From: Pseudolactococcus insecticola
GTDB lineage: Bacteria > Bacillota > Bacilli > Lactobacillales > Streptococcaceae
Assembly: GCF_011170065.1 (NCBI RefSeq)
Contig: NZ_BLLH01000001.1
Coordinates: forward strand, 310,001 to 374,000
DNA: 64,000 nucleotides
Direction: 5' to 3'
Made by a program: the position numbers and the translations under genes. Below, in pieces: positions 1-8,870 of the stretch (its first letter is position 1; every line of letters starts with the position of its first letter). Below the pieces are notes generated by a model, which made no database searches, was not told where the DNA came from, and saw only the letters and a program-made list of their open reading frames with translations.

Positions 1-1
1 T

Positions 2-811
2 ATTAACTTTGAGGCGCTGCCAAAATTAATTGAGTACTTACTGGCGCATCATACAGATGGTCTGATTTTGGCTGGAACAACGGGTGAATCGCCAACTTTA
101 ACGCATGATGAAGAGTTGGACTTATTTGCGGCGGTGCAAAAAATAGTGGCGGGCAGAGTACCTTTGATTGCAGGCGTTGGGACAAATGACACGCGCGACT
201 CGATTGTGTTTACAAAAGAAGTGGCAGAGTTTGGTGGTTTTGCGGCTGGTCTTGCTGTTGTGCCTTACTACAATAAACCGAGTCAGGAAGGTCTATTTCA
301 ACATTTTACAGCGATTGCAGATAGCAGTGATCTGCCGATTATTTTATACAATGTCCCTGGTCGTACGGTGGCGCAACTAACGCCTGAGACGAGTTTGCGA
401 CTTGCGACGCATCCAAATATCATCGCAATCAAAGAGTGCACGGGTGTTGAAAACTTAACTTATTTGATTGAGCATGCTCCTGATGACTTTTTAGTCTATA
501 CTGGCGAGGATGGGCAAGCCTTTCATGCCAAGGCTCTAGGAGCACAAGGCGTGATTTCTGTTGCAGCGCATACAAATGGTGATGACTTTTATAATATGTT
601 TGACAAGCTAGATCACGGTGATGTCAAAGGCGCTGCTGCGATTCAACGTCAACTTTTGCCGAAGATCGATGCGCTTTTTTCAATCCCTAGTCCAGCCCCT
701 GTTAAAGCTGTTTTAAACGATTTGGGATTTGAAGTGGGTCCGTTAAGGTTGCCACTTGTGGCTGCGACTTCTGACGAAGCTGCAAGCATTATCAAAATTG
801 TTGGTGATTAA
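2..811 (+). CDS. dapA: 4-hydroxy-tetrahydrodipicolinate synthase, 5' end cut off
   Basis: The enzyme condenses pyruvate with aspartate semialdehyde, the first committed step of lysine and diaminopimelate (cell-wall) synthesis in the cytoplasm. The open frame runs in from the window edge. The 270 visible residues lack about 25 N-terminal ones compared with the usual 290-297, so the TTG at 68 is internal. Family motifs seen are GTTGES (substrate loop), [16 protein letters not shown] with the catalytic Tyr, and AIKECTG with the Schiff-base Lys. The neighbour downstream is rnjB. Identification is firm. Confidence 0.96.
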   Translation: MNFEALPKLIEYLLAHHTDGLILAGTTGESPTLTHDEELDLFAAVQKIVAGRVPLIAGVGTNDTRDSIVFTKEVAEFGGFAAGLAVVPYYNKPSQEGLFQHFTAIADSSDLPIILYNVPGRTVAQLTPETSLRLATHPNIIAIKECTGVENLTYLIEHAPDDFLVYTGEDGQAFHAKALGAQGVISVAAHTNGDDFYNMFDKLDHGDVKGAAAIQRQLLPKIDALFSIPSPAPVKAVLNDLGFEVGPLRLPLVAATSDEAASIIKIVGD

Positions 812-854
812 AATCAAGTCTAAAGAGATATTTGCGGAAATCGCTGAATCATGA

Positions 855-860
855 TATACT
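855..860 (+). promoter_or_regulatory. Candidate -10 element for rnjB
   Basis: TATACT lies 27 bases upstream of the leader hairpin. A weak TTGCGG sits 17 bases further upstream (832-837). The promoter would make a short leader of about 90 nt that contains the hairpin at 887-908. Only the -10 is convincing. Confidence 0.4.
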
Positions 861-886
861 TGAGATAAGTGTAACGTACAAGATAA

Positions 887-912
887 GTCGGAGCTGCACA
901 GTTCCGGCTTTT
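887..912 (+). terminator. Hairpin with T-run between dapA and rnjB
   Basis: GTCGGAGCT pairs with AGTTCCGGC over nine positions (two G-T wobbles) around the loop GCAC, and TTTT follows. It could end dapA transcripts. Because it lies downstream of a possible -10 at 855, it could also act as a leader attenuator of rnjB. Confidence 0.55.
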
Positions 913-956
913 GAATTGGCAAAGAATGAACGAAAGTATATGGAGATAGAGCAAGT

Positions 957-2675
957 ATGAGTAATGTAAAAATTGCGGCGCTGGGTGGCGTGCGTGAGTT
1001 TGGTAAGAATATGTATGTTGTCGAGGTTGACGATGTTATTTTTGTGATGGATGCGGGGCTTAAATATCCTGAAACTGAGATGCTGGGTGTGGATTTTGTC
1101 ATTCCTGATATGTCCTATCTGCTTGAAAATGCGGATCGTGTGGCGGGCGTCTTTGTAACACATGGCCATCCAGACTCAATCGGTGCATTACCTTATCTGC
1201 TCTCTGAAGTAGAAGTGCCTGTTTTTGGGAGTCAGTTGACAGTTGAGCTTGCCAAAATCAATGTGAAGAACTTTGACGGTAGCAAGAAATTTGATGATTT
1301 CCATGTGGTTGATGAGACGACTGAGATTGATTTTGGAACGGCTGTTATTTCTTTCTTTTCAACGACGCATACCATCCCTGAAAGTCTGGGTGTTGTTGTA
1401 GGGACGCCTGACGGCAATGTAGTCTATACGGGTGATTTCAAGTTTGATCCTGCTGTTGGCAAAGGTTACAAGACGAATATCAGTCGTCTGGCTGAGATTG
1501 GTACGCAAGGCGTCCTTGCGCTCATGAGTGATTCGGCAAATGCGCTGTCAAGCATCCAGTCAGCAAGTGAATCAGAGGTTTCTGATAAGATTTTTGATAC
1601 GATTGCTGACTGGGAAGGGCGCGTGATTATCGCGTCTGCTGCAGGCAATTTAGCACGGATTCAGCAGGTGATTGACTCAGCTATCAAGGTTGGGCGTCAT
1701 GTTGCCTTTACGGGTCATGATATGGATCGTATTGTCAAAACGGCGAGTGACCTAGGCAAACTGCGCATCGATGATGATAAGATGATCATCAGGCCTGAAG
1801 AGATCAAGAATTTCGAAGATCATGAGCTTTTGATTCTGGAAACTGGTCGGATGGGTGAGCCACTCAAATCCTTGGGTGACATGGCAAAAGGACGCCATCG
1901 TACAGTTAAAATCAAGGATGGCGATCTGGTTTATACGGTAACGAGTCCAACAGTTTCATATGAAACGATTGTGGCAAAAACTGAGAACATTGTGTATCGT
2001 GCAGGTGGTATCATGAAGATGCTTTCAAGTGATTTGAAGGTGTCAGGTCATGCGAATTCACGTGATTTACAGTTTATGATGGATATTTTACAGCCTAAAA
2101 ATCTGGTACCTATCCAAGGAGAATATCGTGAGTTGCAAGCCCACGCGGAGCTTGCCATGGAAGTTGGGATGTTGCCTGAAAACATCTTTCTTTCTAAACG
2201 CGGCGAAGTGATTACTTTTGATGCCAATGGTAATCTGGAGCCTGCGGGTGTGATTGCTGCTGAAAACGTCATGATTGATGGTTCAGGTGTTGGTGATATT
2301 GGGAATATTGTCTTGCGAGATCGTAAGATTTTGAGTGAAGATGGTATTTTTATCGCCGTTATCACAATTTCAAAACATGATAAAAAAATTATTTCTAAAA
2401 CAAAAGTGCATACGCGCGGCTTTGTCTATGTGAAAAATTCACGTGATCTGATGAAAGAATCAGCGCTGAAAGTCGATGAGAAAGTCAAGGAATATTTGGC
2501 TGGTGATAGCTTTGACTGGGCAGAAATCAAGTCTGAAATTCGAGATACATTAGGCAAATTCTTGTACGATCAAACAAAACGCCGTCCAGTTGTTTTGCCA
2601 GTCGTTATGGAAGTTCGTCAGAACGATTTTCGCCAGAAACGTCATTTTAAAAACAAGAAAAAAGTTGAAAAATAA
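957..2675 (+). CDS. rnjB: Ribonuclease J2
   Basis: A metallo-beta-lactamase/beta-CASP ribonuclease of 572 residues that takes part in mRNA decay and rRNA maturation as a partner of RNase J1. The active-site signature of J1 enzymes, HxHxDH, reads HGHPDS here (His69, His71, Asp73, Ser74). The last His is lost, as is typical of J2 paralogues, which have weak or no catalytic activity of their own. The ATG at 957 follows a GGAG-like ribosome site at 942-946. The dapA-rnjB order and the downstream terminator suggest a single unit or a short operon. The J2 rather than J1 call rests on this motif. Confidence 0.9.
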   Translation: MSNVKIAALGGVREFGKNMYVVEVDDVIFVMDAGLKYPETEMLGVDFVIPDMSYLLENADRVAGVFVTHGHPDSIGALPYLLSEVEVPVFGSQLTVELAKINVKNFDGSKKFDDFHVVDETTEIDFGTAVISFFSTTHTIPESLGVVVGTPDGNVVYTGDFKFDPAVGKGYKTNISRLAEIGTQGVLALMSDSANALSSIQSASESEVSDKIFDTIADWEGRVIIASAAGNLARIQQVIDSAIKVGRHVAFTGHDMDRIVKTASDLGKLRIDDDKMIIRPEEIKNFEDHELLILETGRMGEPLKSLGDMAKGRHRTVKIKDGDLVYTVTSPTVSYETIVAKTENIVYRAGGIMKMLSSDLKVSGHANSRDLQFMMDILQPKNLVPIQGEYRELQAHAELAMEVGMLPENIFLSKRGEVITFDANGNLEPAGVIAAENVMIDGSGVGDIGNIVLRDRKILSEDGIFIAVITISKHDKKIISKTKVHTRGFVYVKNSRDLMKESALKVDEKVKEYLAGDSFDWAEIKSEIRDTLGKFLYDQTKRRPVVLPVVMEVRQNDFRQKRHFKNKKKVEK

Positions 2676-2680
2676 GCAAA

Positions 2681-2707
2681 ATTCCTGAGAGAATCAGGGA
2701 TTTTTTT
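2681..2707 (+). terminator. Terminator of rnjB
   Basis: ATTCCTGA and TCAGGGAT form an eight-pair stem with loop GAGAA, followed by seven T. The last 20 bases of this unit, including a -10-like TATAAAAT, recur exactly at 38361-38380. Confidence 0.85.
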
Positions 2708-2733
2708 CGTATAAAATGGTAGAGGTAATATTT

Positions 2734-5700
2734 ATGCGAAAAAAAATTATGATAACAGGTATGCTTGTTTCGGCGGGACTTTTGCCAGGCGTGAGTGATA
2801 TTGCATTTCCTTCACATTATGTTAGTGCGGCGACGCTTTCGGATGCTTATGTGGATGCCCAAGGCGTGCATTATACGCTTGATACGAAGAATTTGACGGC
2901 GAAAACGGTGAGTTTTTCAGGTGTTGCTGGGGCTAACATTATCATTCCAGATGTGATTGAGATTGCTGGCGTGACGTATGCGGTGACGGAGATTGGCTCA
3001 AAATCTTTTTATGGCAGCGAGATTTCAGGGATTATTTTAGGGGCAAATATTGACAATATCGGCACCTATGCCTTTCAAAATTCTAGTTTGGCTACAATTG
3101 TTACAAACGATAAACTGAAATCGATCAGAACAGAGGCATTTGCGGGCACTCTGATTGCTGAGATTCACTTTCCTGAAACACTTGAAGTGATTGGTAATCG
3201 GGCATTTGCTAATACTTTTCTGACGGAGTTGCAGTTTGGGGTCAATTTGACATCAATTGCCAGTCGAGCATTTTACAATACGCCACTTGTCACGGTTGCT
3301 TTTAGCGCGGAAGATGCAAGTACAATCGCATTAGAAGCTTTTTTCGGTGCAAAAATATCTGATTTGACTTTGGGTGCTGAGACGGTGATTGATGCGTCAG
3401 CATTTTCAGCAAAAAGTCCATTATTTGCAGCTCTGACGGAACTTTTAACTGCTGGTGCACGGCATATCTATCTGGAAAATGGCGTGGTGATTTCAGATTT
3501 GACGGTGATTGATAAGAGCCAGATAGTTGAGATTCCAGTTACAGCTGCTGACGCTGAGAAAACTGAATCAGATAGTAGTCAAGATGATGAAAAAAACTCG
3601 GATGATTTAGCTGTTGGGGCAGAGCAGGCGGTCGTGGCTAATCCTGAGGAAGCTGATTCAAATGATGATCAAAGAGAAGAAACCGTAACGGCAATTGATA
3701 GTGCTGACGAGCATATCATTAGAAAAGATGAGTTGTCGTCAGAACCGGAAACTTCCTCAGCTACAACGCAGGCCGAAGAAATAAAATCTGCTGATGCTTC
3801 TGATGTACTAGAATTAGCAGGGGTTGATGCAATTGTTGAAAATAGTACTGATATTGAAGCATCGACCGTTACTAATCAGAGGGATGATGCGGATGTTGTA
3901 GTAGAAAATCCAGTTGAAAACAGTACCGATGATGATTTGATGGCAAAAGCTGAGATTGTGCAGGTACCTGAGACGGTAAATGCCACGGATACTTCTGATA
4001 CAGCAGAATTCTCTGCTATTTCTGATGTTGTTGAAAATAGTAATGAGACTGAAAACTCGAACGATATTGTTCAGAGAATTGGTGCAGGGCCGACAGTTGA
4101 AACTTCTGTTGAAAGTAGTGATGAAGCTGATTTGTTAAAAAATTCAGGGATTTTGCAAGAGATAGACGCAGCTAGTTCTGAAATTGAAAATGGTTTAGAA
4201 GATGATCAAAGTGAAATAGAAAAATCTAAAGATGCTTCTGATGAAACAGAAATGACAGAGATTGATGATGTTGATGATGTTTATAAAATTAATAACGAAA
4301 CTGAAAATTTCACCACCATTAAACAGAGTATTGAAAGCGTAGCTGCAGTTGAAAATTTTGAGAAAATCAAGGGTGATGCTGATTTATCATCGAATCCAGA
4401 AGCAGTGTCTGAGTTGAATGTTGAAAATTCTGAACTTGAAATTAGTTCAGATGCCAAACACAACATTAGCGATAATTCGATGTCAGAAATGGGAATTACC
4501 ACAGCTGCTAATCGAGACGAAGAAGTAAAATCTGAAGTTGTATTTGATAAAACAGAATTGACAGCGATTGGGGAAGTTGAAGAAAATGGCAGCGGAACTG
4601 AAAACACGAATAGTATGACTCAGAGAGATGATGTAGAGATAGAAACATCTCTTGAAGTCAGTGATAATACGGACTTACTGTCAGACCTAGAGAATGCAAA
4701 GCAGATAAACATGACTCATTCTGAAAATGAGTCAGATGATGACCAAAGTGAAGAAAAGATAAAGGCAGTTGACCATTCTGACGAACATAACATGAGCGGT
4801 GATTTTTCGTCAGAACTGGAAATTGTACAGAGATCTGAGACAGAAATTAGCGCAGTTGCTCAAACCGAAGTCATAAAATTTGCTGATGCTTCTGATAAAA
4901 TGGAATTGGCAACGATTTCTGAAAATAGTAGTAAATCTGAAAACTTAACCGTAATTGATCAGCATGATGAGATGAAACTTGTAACTAAAAATCCTGGTGA
5001 AATCAGTGCTGAATATGACTTGCCACCATATTCAGGGATTTTGCAAGAAGCAGGTATAATAGTAGCTGACAGTTCTGGAGAAAACACTATTATAAAAGTT
5101 GCACCGTCAGAACTGGAAATTGCGCAAGGATCTGAGCCAGAAATTCCCACAGATGCAGCTCAAACTGAAGCGATAAAATCTGACGATATTTCTGAAAAAA
5201 CAGAATTGACAGGAAGCAATCAAAGTGCTGACCAAGATAATATATCAGCAAATTCAGACAGTTTGCAGGGACCTAGTACTCGCGAAATAGCGATTTCTGA
5301 AACTGAAAAGTCTTCTGACAGTCAAGAAAATGAAGCAATATTATCTACTCTCTCATCTGCTGATCTTAGCGCTGATGGTGAAGTCCCATCTGACGTTAAT
5401 CAGAAACCTGAATCCGAAATAACACCCATTGATACTACAGATAAAAGCAGTAGTGACGTAGCAATGTTAGCAAATTCAGCTATTGCGCAGTATTGTGATG
5501 ACCAAATATCAGAAATTAAAAGCTCGGCTTATCTCCCTTTTTCATTGAATAACGAACAAAGCAAAGTGTCAGTAACAGCTGATACTTCTGATAAAAATGT
5601 GCCATTAAAACAGTTGGATACGCAAGGTTTGGAGATTGAAATTTCTAAACGAAATCCTTCTTCAGAAACAGCAGACAATCAAGACAAAAAAGACACCAAC

Positions 5701-5820
5701 AACACCATCTCACACTCAGAACTCCCCAAAACCTCAGACAAGTCATCAAAATTCATATCATTTCTAGGGGTTCTCATCACATTTTTCCCGATAAGCATAG
5801 CCAAGCGCCGGAAAATTTGA
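2734..5820 (+). CDS. BspA-like leucine-rich-repeat surface protein with acidic repeats and a variant sortase signal
   Basis: A predicted cell-wall-anchored protein of 1028 residues. The start is ATG 2734, eight bases after AGAGG; the ATG at 2716 overlaps the promoter. Residues 1-33 form a signal peptide (Lys/Arg, hydrophobic core, SAA). Residues about 35-255 form a BspA/LRR_5-type domain with recurring AF...L..I units. Residues about 260-985 are strongly acidic, rich in Asp, Glu, Ser, Asn and Thr, with at least six diverged copies of a unit such as SDKTELTAI...ENS, spaced 65-115 residues. The C-terminus has LPKTS (997-1001), a hydrophobic stretch and KRRK. Canonical LPXTG would need Gly where Ser stands. 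The role is probably adhesion or surface display; the ligand is unknown. Confidence 0.8.
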   Translation: MRKKIMITGMLVSAGLLPGVSDIAFPSHYVSAATLSDAYVDAQGVHYTLDTKNLTAKTVSFSGVAGANIIIPDVIEIAGVTYAVTEIGSKSFYGSEISGIILGANIDNIGTYAFQNSSLATIVTNDKLKSIRTEAFAGTLIAEIHFPETLEVIGNRAFANTFLTELQFGVNLTSIASRAFYNTPLVTVAFSAEDASTIALEAFFGAKISDLTLGAETVIDASAFSAKSPLFAALTELLTAGARHIYLENGVVISDLTVIDKSQIVEIPVTAADAEKTESDSSQDDEKNSDDLAVGAEQAVVANPEEADSNDDQREETVTAIDSADEHIIRKDELSSEPETSSATTQAEEIKSADASDVLELAGVDAIVENSTDIEASTVTNQRDDADVVVENPVENSTDDDLMAKAEIVQVPETVNATDTSDTAEFSAISDVVENSNETENSNDIVQRIGAGPTVETSVESSDEADLLKNSGILQEIDAASSEIENGLEDDQSEIEKSKDASDETEMTEIDDVDDVYKINNETENFTTIKQSIESVAAVENFEKIKGDADLSSNPEAVSELNVENSELEISSDAKHNISDNSMSEMGITTAANRDEEVKSEVVFDKTELTAIGEVEENGSGTENTNSMTQRDDVEIETSLEVSDNTDLLSDLENAKQINMTHSENESDDDQSEEKIKAVDHSDEHNMSGDFSSELEIVQRSETEISAVAQTEVIKFADASDKMELATISENSSKSENLTVIDQHDEMKLVTKNPGEISAEYDLPPYSGILQEAGIIVADSSGENTIIKVAPSELEIAQGSEPEIPTDAAQTEAIKSDDISEKTELTGSNQSADQDNISANSDSLQGPSTREIAISETEKSSDSQENEAILSTLSSADLSADGEVPSDVNQKPESEITPIDTTDKSSSDVAMLANSAIAQYCDDQISEIKSSAYLPFSLNNEQSKVSVTADTSDKNVPLKQLDTQGLEIEISKRNPSSETADNQDKKDTNNTISHSELPKTSDKSSKFISFLGVLITFFPISIAKRRKI

Positions 5821-5826
5821 TATAAT
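5821..5826 (+). promoter_or_regulatory. -10 element of the pyrR promoter
   Basis: TATAAT starts immediately after the stop codon of the surface-protein gene. TAGCCA at 5798-5803, 17 bases upstream, matches the -35 consensus at four of six positions. The transcript would begin near 5833 and carry the PyrR leader. Confidence 0.65.
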
Positions 5827-5840
5827 AATAAAAACATACC

Positions 5841-5916
5841 TTAAATTCGTCCAGAGAGGCGGCAAGGCAAAATGACGGCTTTTATCATTTCCTTGCTTTT
5901 TGGGCAAGGAATTTTT
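5841..5916 (+). promoter_or_regulatory. PyrR-responsive attenuator upstream of pyrR
   Basis: The leader contains GTCCAGAGAGGC (5849-5860) followed by GGCAAGG, which matches the PyrR anti-antiterminator binding loop. Downstream is a terminator: TTCCTTGC (5889-5896) pairs with GCAAGGAA (5904-5911), then TTTTT. In this family, PyrR with UMP stabilises the binding loop and favours termination, so expression falls when pyrimidines are plentiful. Confidence 0.85.
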
Positions 5917-5937
5917 CATAGAGAAATGGGAGAGATA

Positions 5938-6459
5938 ATGTCAAAAAAAGAAATTATTGATGAAGTAACGATGAAACGTGCAATCACGCGGATTACTTAT
6001 GAAATTATCGAGCGCAATAAAGAGCTTGATAAGCTTGTAATTGTCGGAATTAAAACGCGTGGCGTCTACATCGCAAAACGCATCCAAGAACGTCTCAAAC
6101 AGTTGGAAAATATCGATATTCCACTTGGAGAGCTTGATACAAAACCATTTCGTGATGATGTCAAAACAGCTGATAACACAACTGAGATGCCTGTTAGTAT
6201 CACGGATCGTGAAATTATCTTAGTTGATGATGTGCTATATACGGGTCGGACAATTCGTGCTGCGATTGATGGCTTGGTTGAGATTGGCAGACCGTCAAAA
6301 GTGAGTCTTGCTGTTCTTGTAGACCGTGGTCACCGTGAACTACCGATTCGTGCGGATTATGTCGGAAAAAATATCCCAACGGCGCGTGACGAAGAAATCA
6401 TTGTGCATGTGGCGGAAATTGACGGTGCAGATAGCATTCTCATCAAAAAAGAGGACTAA
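5938..6459 (+). CDS. pyrR: Pyrimidine operon attenuation regulator / uracil phosphoribosyltransferase
   Basis: A 173-residue bifunctional protein that binds the attenuator loops of pyr mRNA in response to UMP/UTP and has some uracil phosphoribosyltransferase activity. The PRPP-binding loop is [10 protein letters not shown] (96-105). The ATG at 5938 follows GGGAGAG. The open frame continues upstream to 5872, but that stretch is the attenuator hairpin, so the longer start is rejected. It heads pyrR-pyrP-pyrB-carAB and regulates its own leader as well as those at 7781-7876 and 13202-13280. Confidence 0.97.
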   Translation: MSKKEIIDEVTMKRAITRITYEIIERNKELDKLVIVGIKTRGVYIAKRIQERLKQLENIDIPLGELDTKPFRDDVKTADNTTEMPVSITDREIILVDDVLYTGRTIRAAIDGLVEIGRPSKVSLAVLVDRGHRELPIRADYVGKNIPTARDEEIIVHVAEIDGADSILIKKED

Positions 6460-6463
6460 AAAG

Positions 6464-7744
6464 ATGACGACACCTAAAAAAGACGTCATTTATGATGTGC
6501 ACGACAAACCACCTTTTGGCATGTGGATGGGCCTATCGCTGCAACATCTATTTGCCATGTTTGGCTCGACTGTTTTGGTGCCGATATTAGTTGGAATTGA
6601 TCCGTCTATCGCCCTATTTTCAAGTGGTCTTGGGACGCTCGCACATCTCTCTGTAACCAAGTATAAAATCCCAGCTTACATGGGTTCAAGTTTTGCCTAT
6701 ATCCTTGCTATGCAAAATCTGATGAAACACGGAGGCATAGCTGCGGTTGCTCAAGGTGCAGTTGTGGGCGGGCTTGTCTATCTGCTTGTTGCGTTGATTG
6801 TCAAGTTTTCGGGTAAAGCTTGGATTGATAAAGTATTGCCGCCAATCGTTGTGGCGCCAATCGTCATGGTGATTGGCCTTAGCCTTGCTGGGACTGCTGT
6901 TAGTGACGCCATGAACCGTGACGGAAAGTATAGTCTGACTTTTCTCCTGATTGCCCTCGTCACACTCTTTGCCGTGGTTGGCTTTAACATGTTTGGTAAG
7001 GGTTTGACTAGTCTGATTCCGATTTTACTCGGCATTATTGTTGGTTACTTGTTCACTCTGATTGTCCAAAGTATCACGGGTACAACGATTATCTCTTTTG
7101 ATGAGCTTGCTAAAAGTCATTGGCTGAGTCTGCCTAGTTTTGATATCATGTTTGTTGATTACCATTTCAAACTTTATCCATCTGCGATTGCGACGATGGC
7201 ACCGATTGCTTTTGTAACCATGACCGAACATTTCGGTCATGTCATGGTGCTAAACTCATTAACAGGAAATGATTATTTCAAAGATCCAGGACTTGAGCGC
7301 ACGCTCACAGGTGATGGAGTTGCACAGATTATTGCGGGATTCTTTGGGGCACCGCCTGTGACGTCATATGGCGAAAATATCGGCGTCATGGCCATCACAA
7401 AAATTCACTCAGTTTATGTTATTGCGGGTGCCGCAGCTTTTGCTGTCTTGCTGAGCTTTGTTGGCAAGATATCAGCATTGATTCACTCAATTCCAACACC
7501 AGTCATTGGCGGTGTGTCAATTGCGCTCTTTGGTGTCATTGCATCGAGTGGACTCAAGATTTTAGTTGAAAATAAAGTTGACTTTGATGACAAGCGCAAT
7601 CTTTTGATTGCAAGTGTTATCTTGGTATCTGGTATCGGTGGTCTGATGCTTAATGTTAAAGGGATTTTAATATCAAGTGTTGCCTTTTCAACACTTTTAG
7701 GTATCGGCATGCACTTAATTTTACCAAAAACTATTGATAAGTAA
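6464..7744 (+). CDS. pyrP: Uracil permease
   Basis: A nucleobase:cation symporter-2 family membrane protein of 426 residues with about 12-14 hydrophobic segments that takes up uracil. The start is ATG 6464, eight bases after GAGGA and five bases after the pyrR stop; the upstream in-frame ATG at 6326 lies inside pyrR. Typical features are the amphipathic opening PFGMWMGLSLQHLFAMFG and the conserved TEHFGH and GAPPVTSYGENIG stretches. Salvage uptake is thus co-transcribed with its regulator. A good promoter for the next segment overlaps its 3' end. Confidence 0.95.
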   Translation: MTTPKKDVIYDVHDKPPFGMWMGLSLQHLFAMFGSTVLVPILVGIDPSIALFSSGLGTLAHLSVTKYKIPAYMGSSFAYILAMQNLMKHGGIAAVAQGAVVGGLVYLLVALIVKFSGKAWIDKVLPPIVVAPIVMVIGLSLAGTAVSDAMNRDGKYSLTFLLIALVTLFAVVGFNMFGKGLTSLIPILLGIIVGYLFTLIVQSITGTTIISFDELAKSHWLSLPSFDIMFVDYHFKLYPSAIATMAPIAFVTMTEHFGHVMVLNSLTGNDYFKDPGLERTLTGDGVAQIIAGFFGAPPVTSYGENIGVMAITKIHSVYVIAGAAAFAVLLSFVGKISALIHSIPTPVIGGVSIALFGVIASSGLKILVENKVDFDDKRNLLIASVILVSGIGGLMLNVKGILISSVAFSTLLGIGMHLILPKTIDK

Positions 7745-7762
7745 TCAGAATTTTGCTATAAT
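7734..7762 (+). promoter_or_regulatory. Promoter of pyrB-carAB
   Basis: TTGATA (7734-7739), a spacer of 17 and TATAAT (7757-7762). It overlaps the 3' end of pyrP and gives the pyrB segment its own PyrR-controlled transcript. Confidence 0.8.
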
Positions 7763-7780
7763 AGTAAAAATGAATAAAAT

Positions 7781-7876
7781 CCTTTAACAACAGTCCCGTG
7801 AGGCTGTGAAGGTTGTCCACGATAACGCACGTTTTTTGACGAGCGCATGGCTGCCTTTTAAGGTAGCCATTTTTTT
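7781..7876 (+). promoter_or_regulatory. PyrR-responsive attenuator upstream of pyrB
   Basis: The binding loop CAGTCCCGTGAGGCTG...GAAGG (7791-7812) resembles the PyrR consensus. The terminator is ATGGCTGCC (7847-7855) pairing with GGTAGCCAT (7862-7870, one wobble) and six T. The leading TCCTTTAA is shared with the attenuator at 13202. Confidence 0.85.
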
Positions 7877-7893
7877 GTGAAAGGAATCTAGAT

Positions 7894-8823
7894 TTGACAA
7901 TTTCACCAGACGGCAGGGTGTCAATCAAACACTTGACAAGTATGGAGTTACTGAGCAATGATGAAGTTCTAGGCCTGATTAAACGGGCACAAGACTACAA
8001 ATATCAGCGCATCAAACCAGAGCTCAAACGTCAGTTTTTCGCAGCCAATCTTTTTTTTGAAAGCTCAACACGGACACACAAATCCTTTGAGATGGCAGAA
8101 AAAAAATTAGGTCTCGAAGTCATTGAGTTTGATGCGAAAGCAAGCTCGGTCAATAAAGGCGAGACGCTTTATGATACAATTTTGACCATGAGCTCGATTG
8201 GTGTTGATATTTGCGTTATCAGACATACCGATGAGCATTACTATCAGGAGCTTGTTGATAGTCGGACCATTCAGACGACCATTGTCAATGGTGGTGATGG
8301 GTCAGGACAGCATCCGAGTCAGTCTCTACTTGATCTGATGACCATCTACGAAGAATTTGGCACCTTTCAGGGCTTGAAAATCATGATAGCAGGTGACATT
8401 ACGCACAGCCGTGTCGCAAAGTCCAACATGCAAATGCTCAAACGTCTGGGTGCTGATATTTATTTCACAGGACCTAAAAGTTGGTATTCTGACGAGTTTG
8501 ATGTTTACGGGCATTACGTTAGTTTAGATGATATGATAGGTCAAGTAGATGTGCTCATGCTTCTGCGAGTGCAACACGAGCGTCATGCGTCTGGGGAGAC
8601 ATTTTCAAAGGCCGACTATCATGCACAATACGGTCTGACGCATGCGCGCTACGCTGCTATGCGAGCGGATGCAATCATCATGCACCCGGCGCCTGTCAAT
8701 CGTGGTGTTGAAATCGCAAGTGACCTAGTCGAAGCACCTAAATCCCGAATCGCAGCGCAGATGACAAATGGTGTTTTCATGCGAATGGCAATATTAGAAG
8801 CGATTTTAAACGGCAAATCATAA
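7894..8823 (+). CDS. pyrB: Aspartate carbamoyltransferase catalytic subunit
   Basis: Forms carbamoyl-aspartate from carbamoyl phosphate and aspartate, the second step of UMP synthesis. It has 309 residues, the usual length. A TTG start at 7894 is placed eight bases after AAGGA; the next in-frame ATG (7939) would remove conserved N-terminal sequence. Carbamoyl-phosphate residues are in [15 protein letters not shown], and [21 protein letters not shown] and LRVQHERH are further family motifs. No pyrI regulatory subunit is present, as expected in Gram-positive bacteria. Confidence 0.96.
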   Translation: MTISPDGRVSIKHLTSMELLSNDEVLGLIKRAQDYKYQRIKPELKRQFFAANLFFESSTRTHKSFEMAEKKLGLEVIEFDAKASSVNKGETLYDTILTMSSIGVDICVIRHTDEHYYQELVDSRTIQTTIVNGGDGSGQHPSQSLLDLMTIYEEFGTFQGLKIMIAGDITHSRVAKSNMQMLKRLGADIYFTGPKSWYSDEFDVYGHYVSLDDMIGQVDVLMLLRVQHERHASGETFSKADYHAQYGLTHARYAAMRADAIIMHPAPVNRGVEIASDLVEAPKSRIAAQMTNGVFMRMAILEAILNGKS

Positions 8824-8870
8824 ACTGATACTGATGAGAAGAATGTAGAACGAGAATGAAAGAGGAAAGA

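Noticed and set aside
3545-5700. The repeats of the surface-protein gene as a CRISPR-like array
   Set aside because: Copies are diverged, unevenly spaced, coding in one frame and acidic at the protein level; there are no constant repeats with unique spacers and no cas genes.
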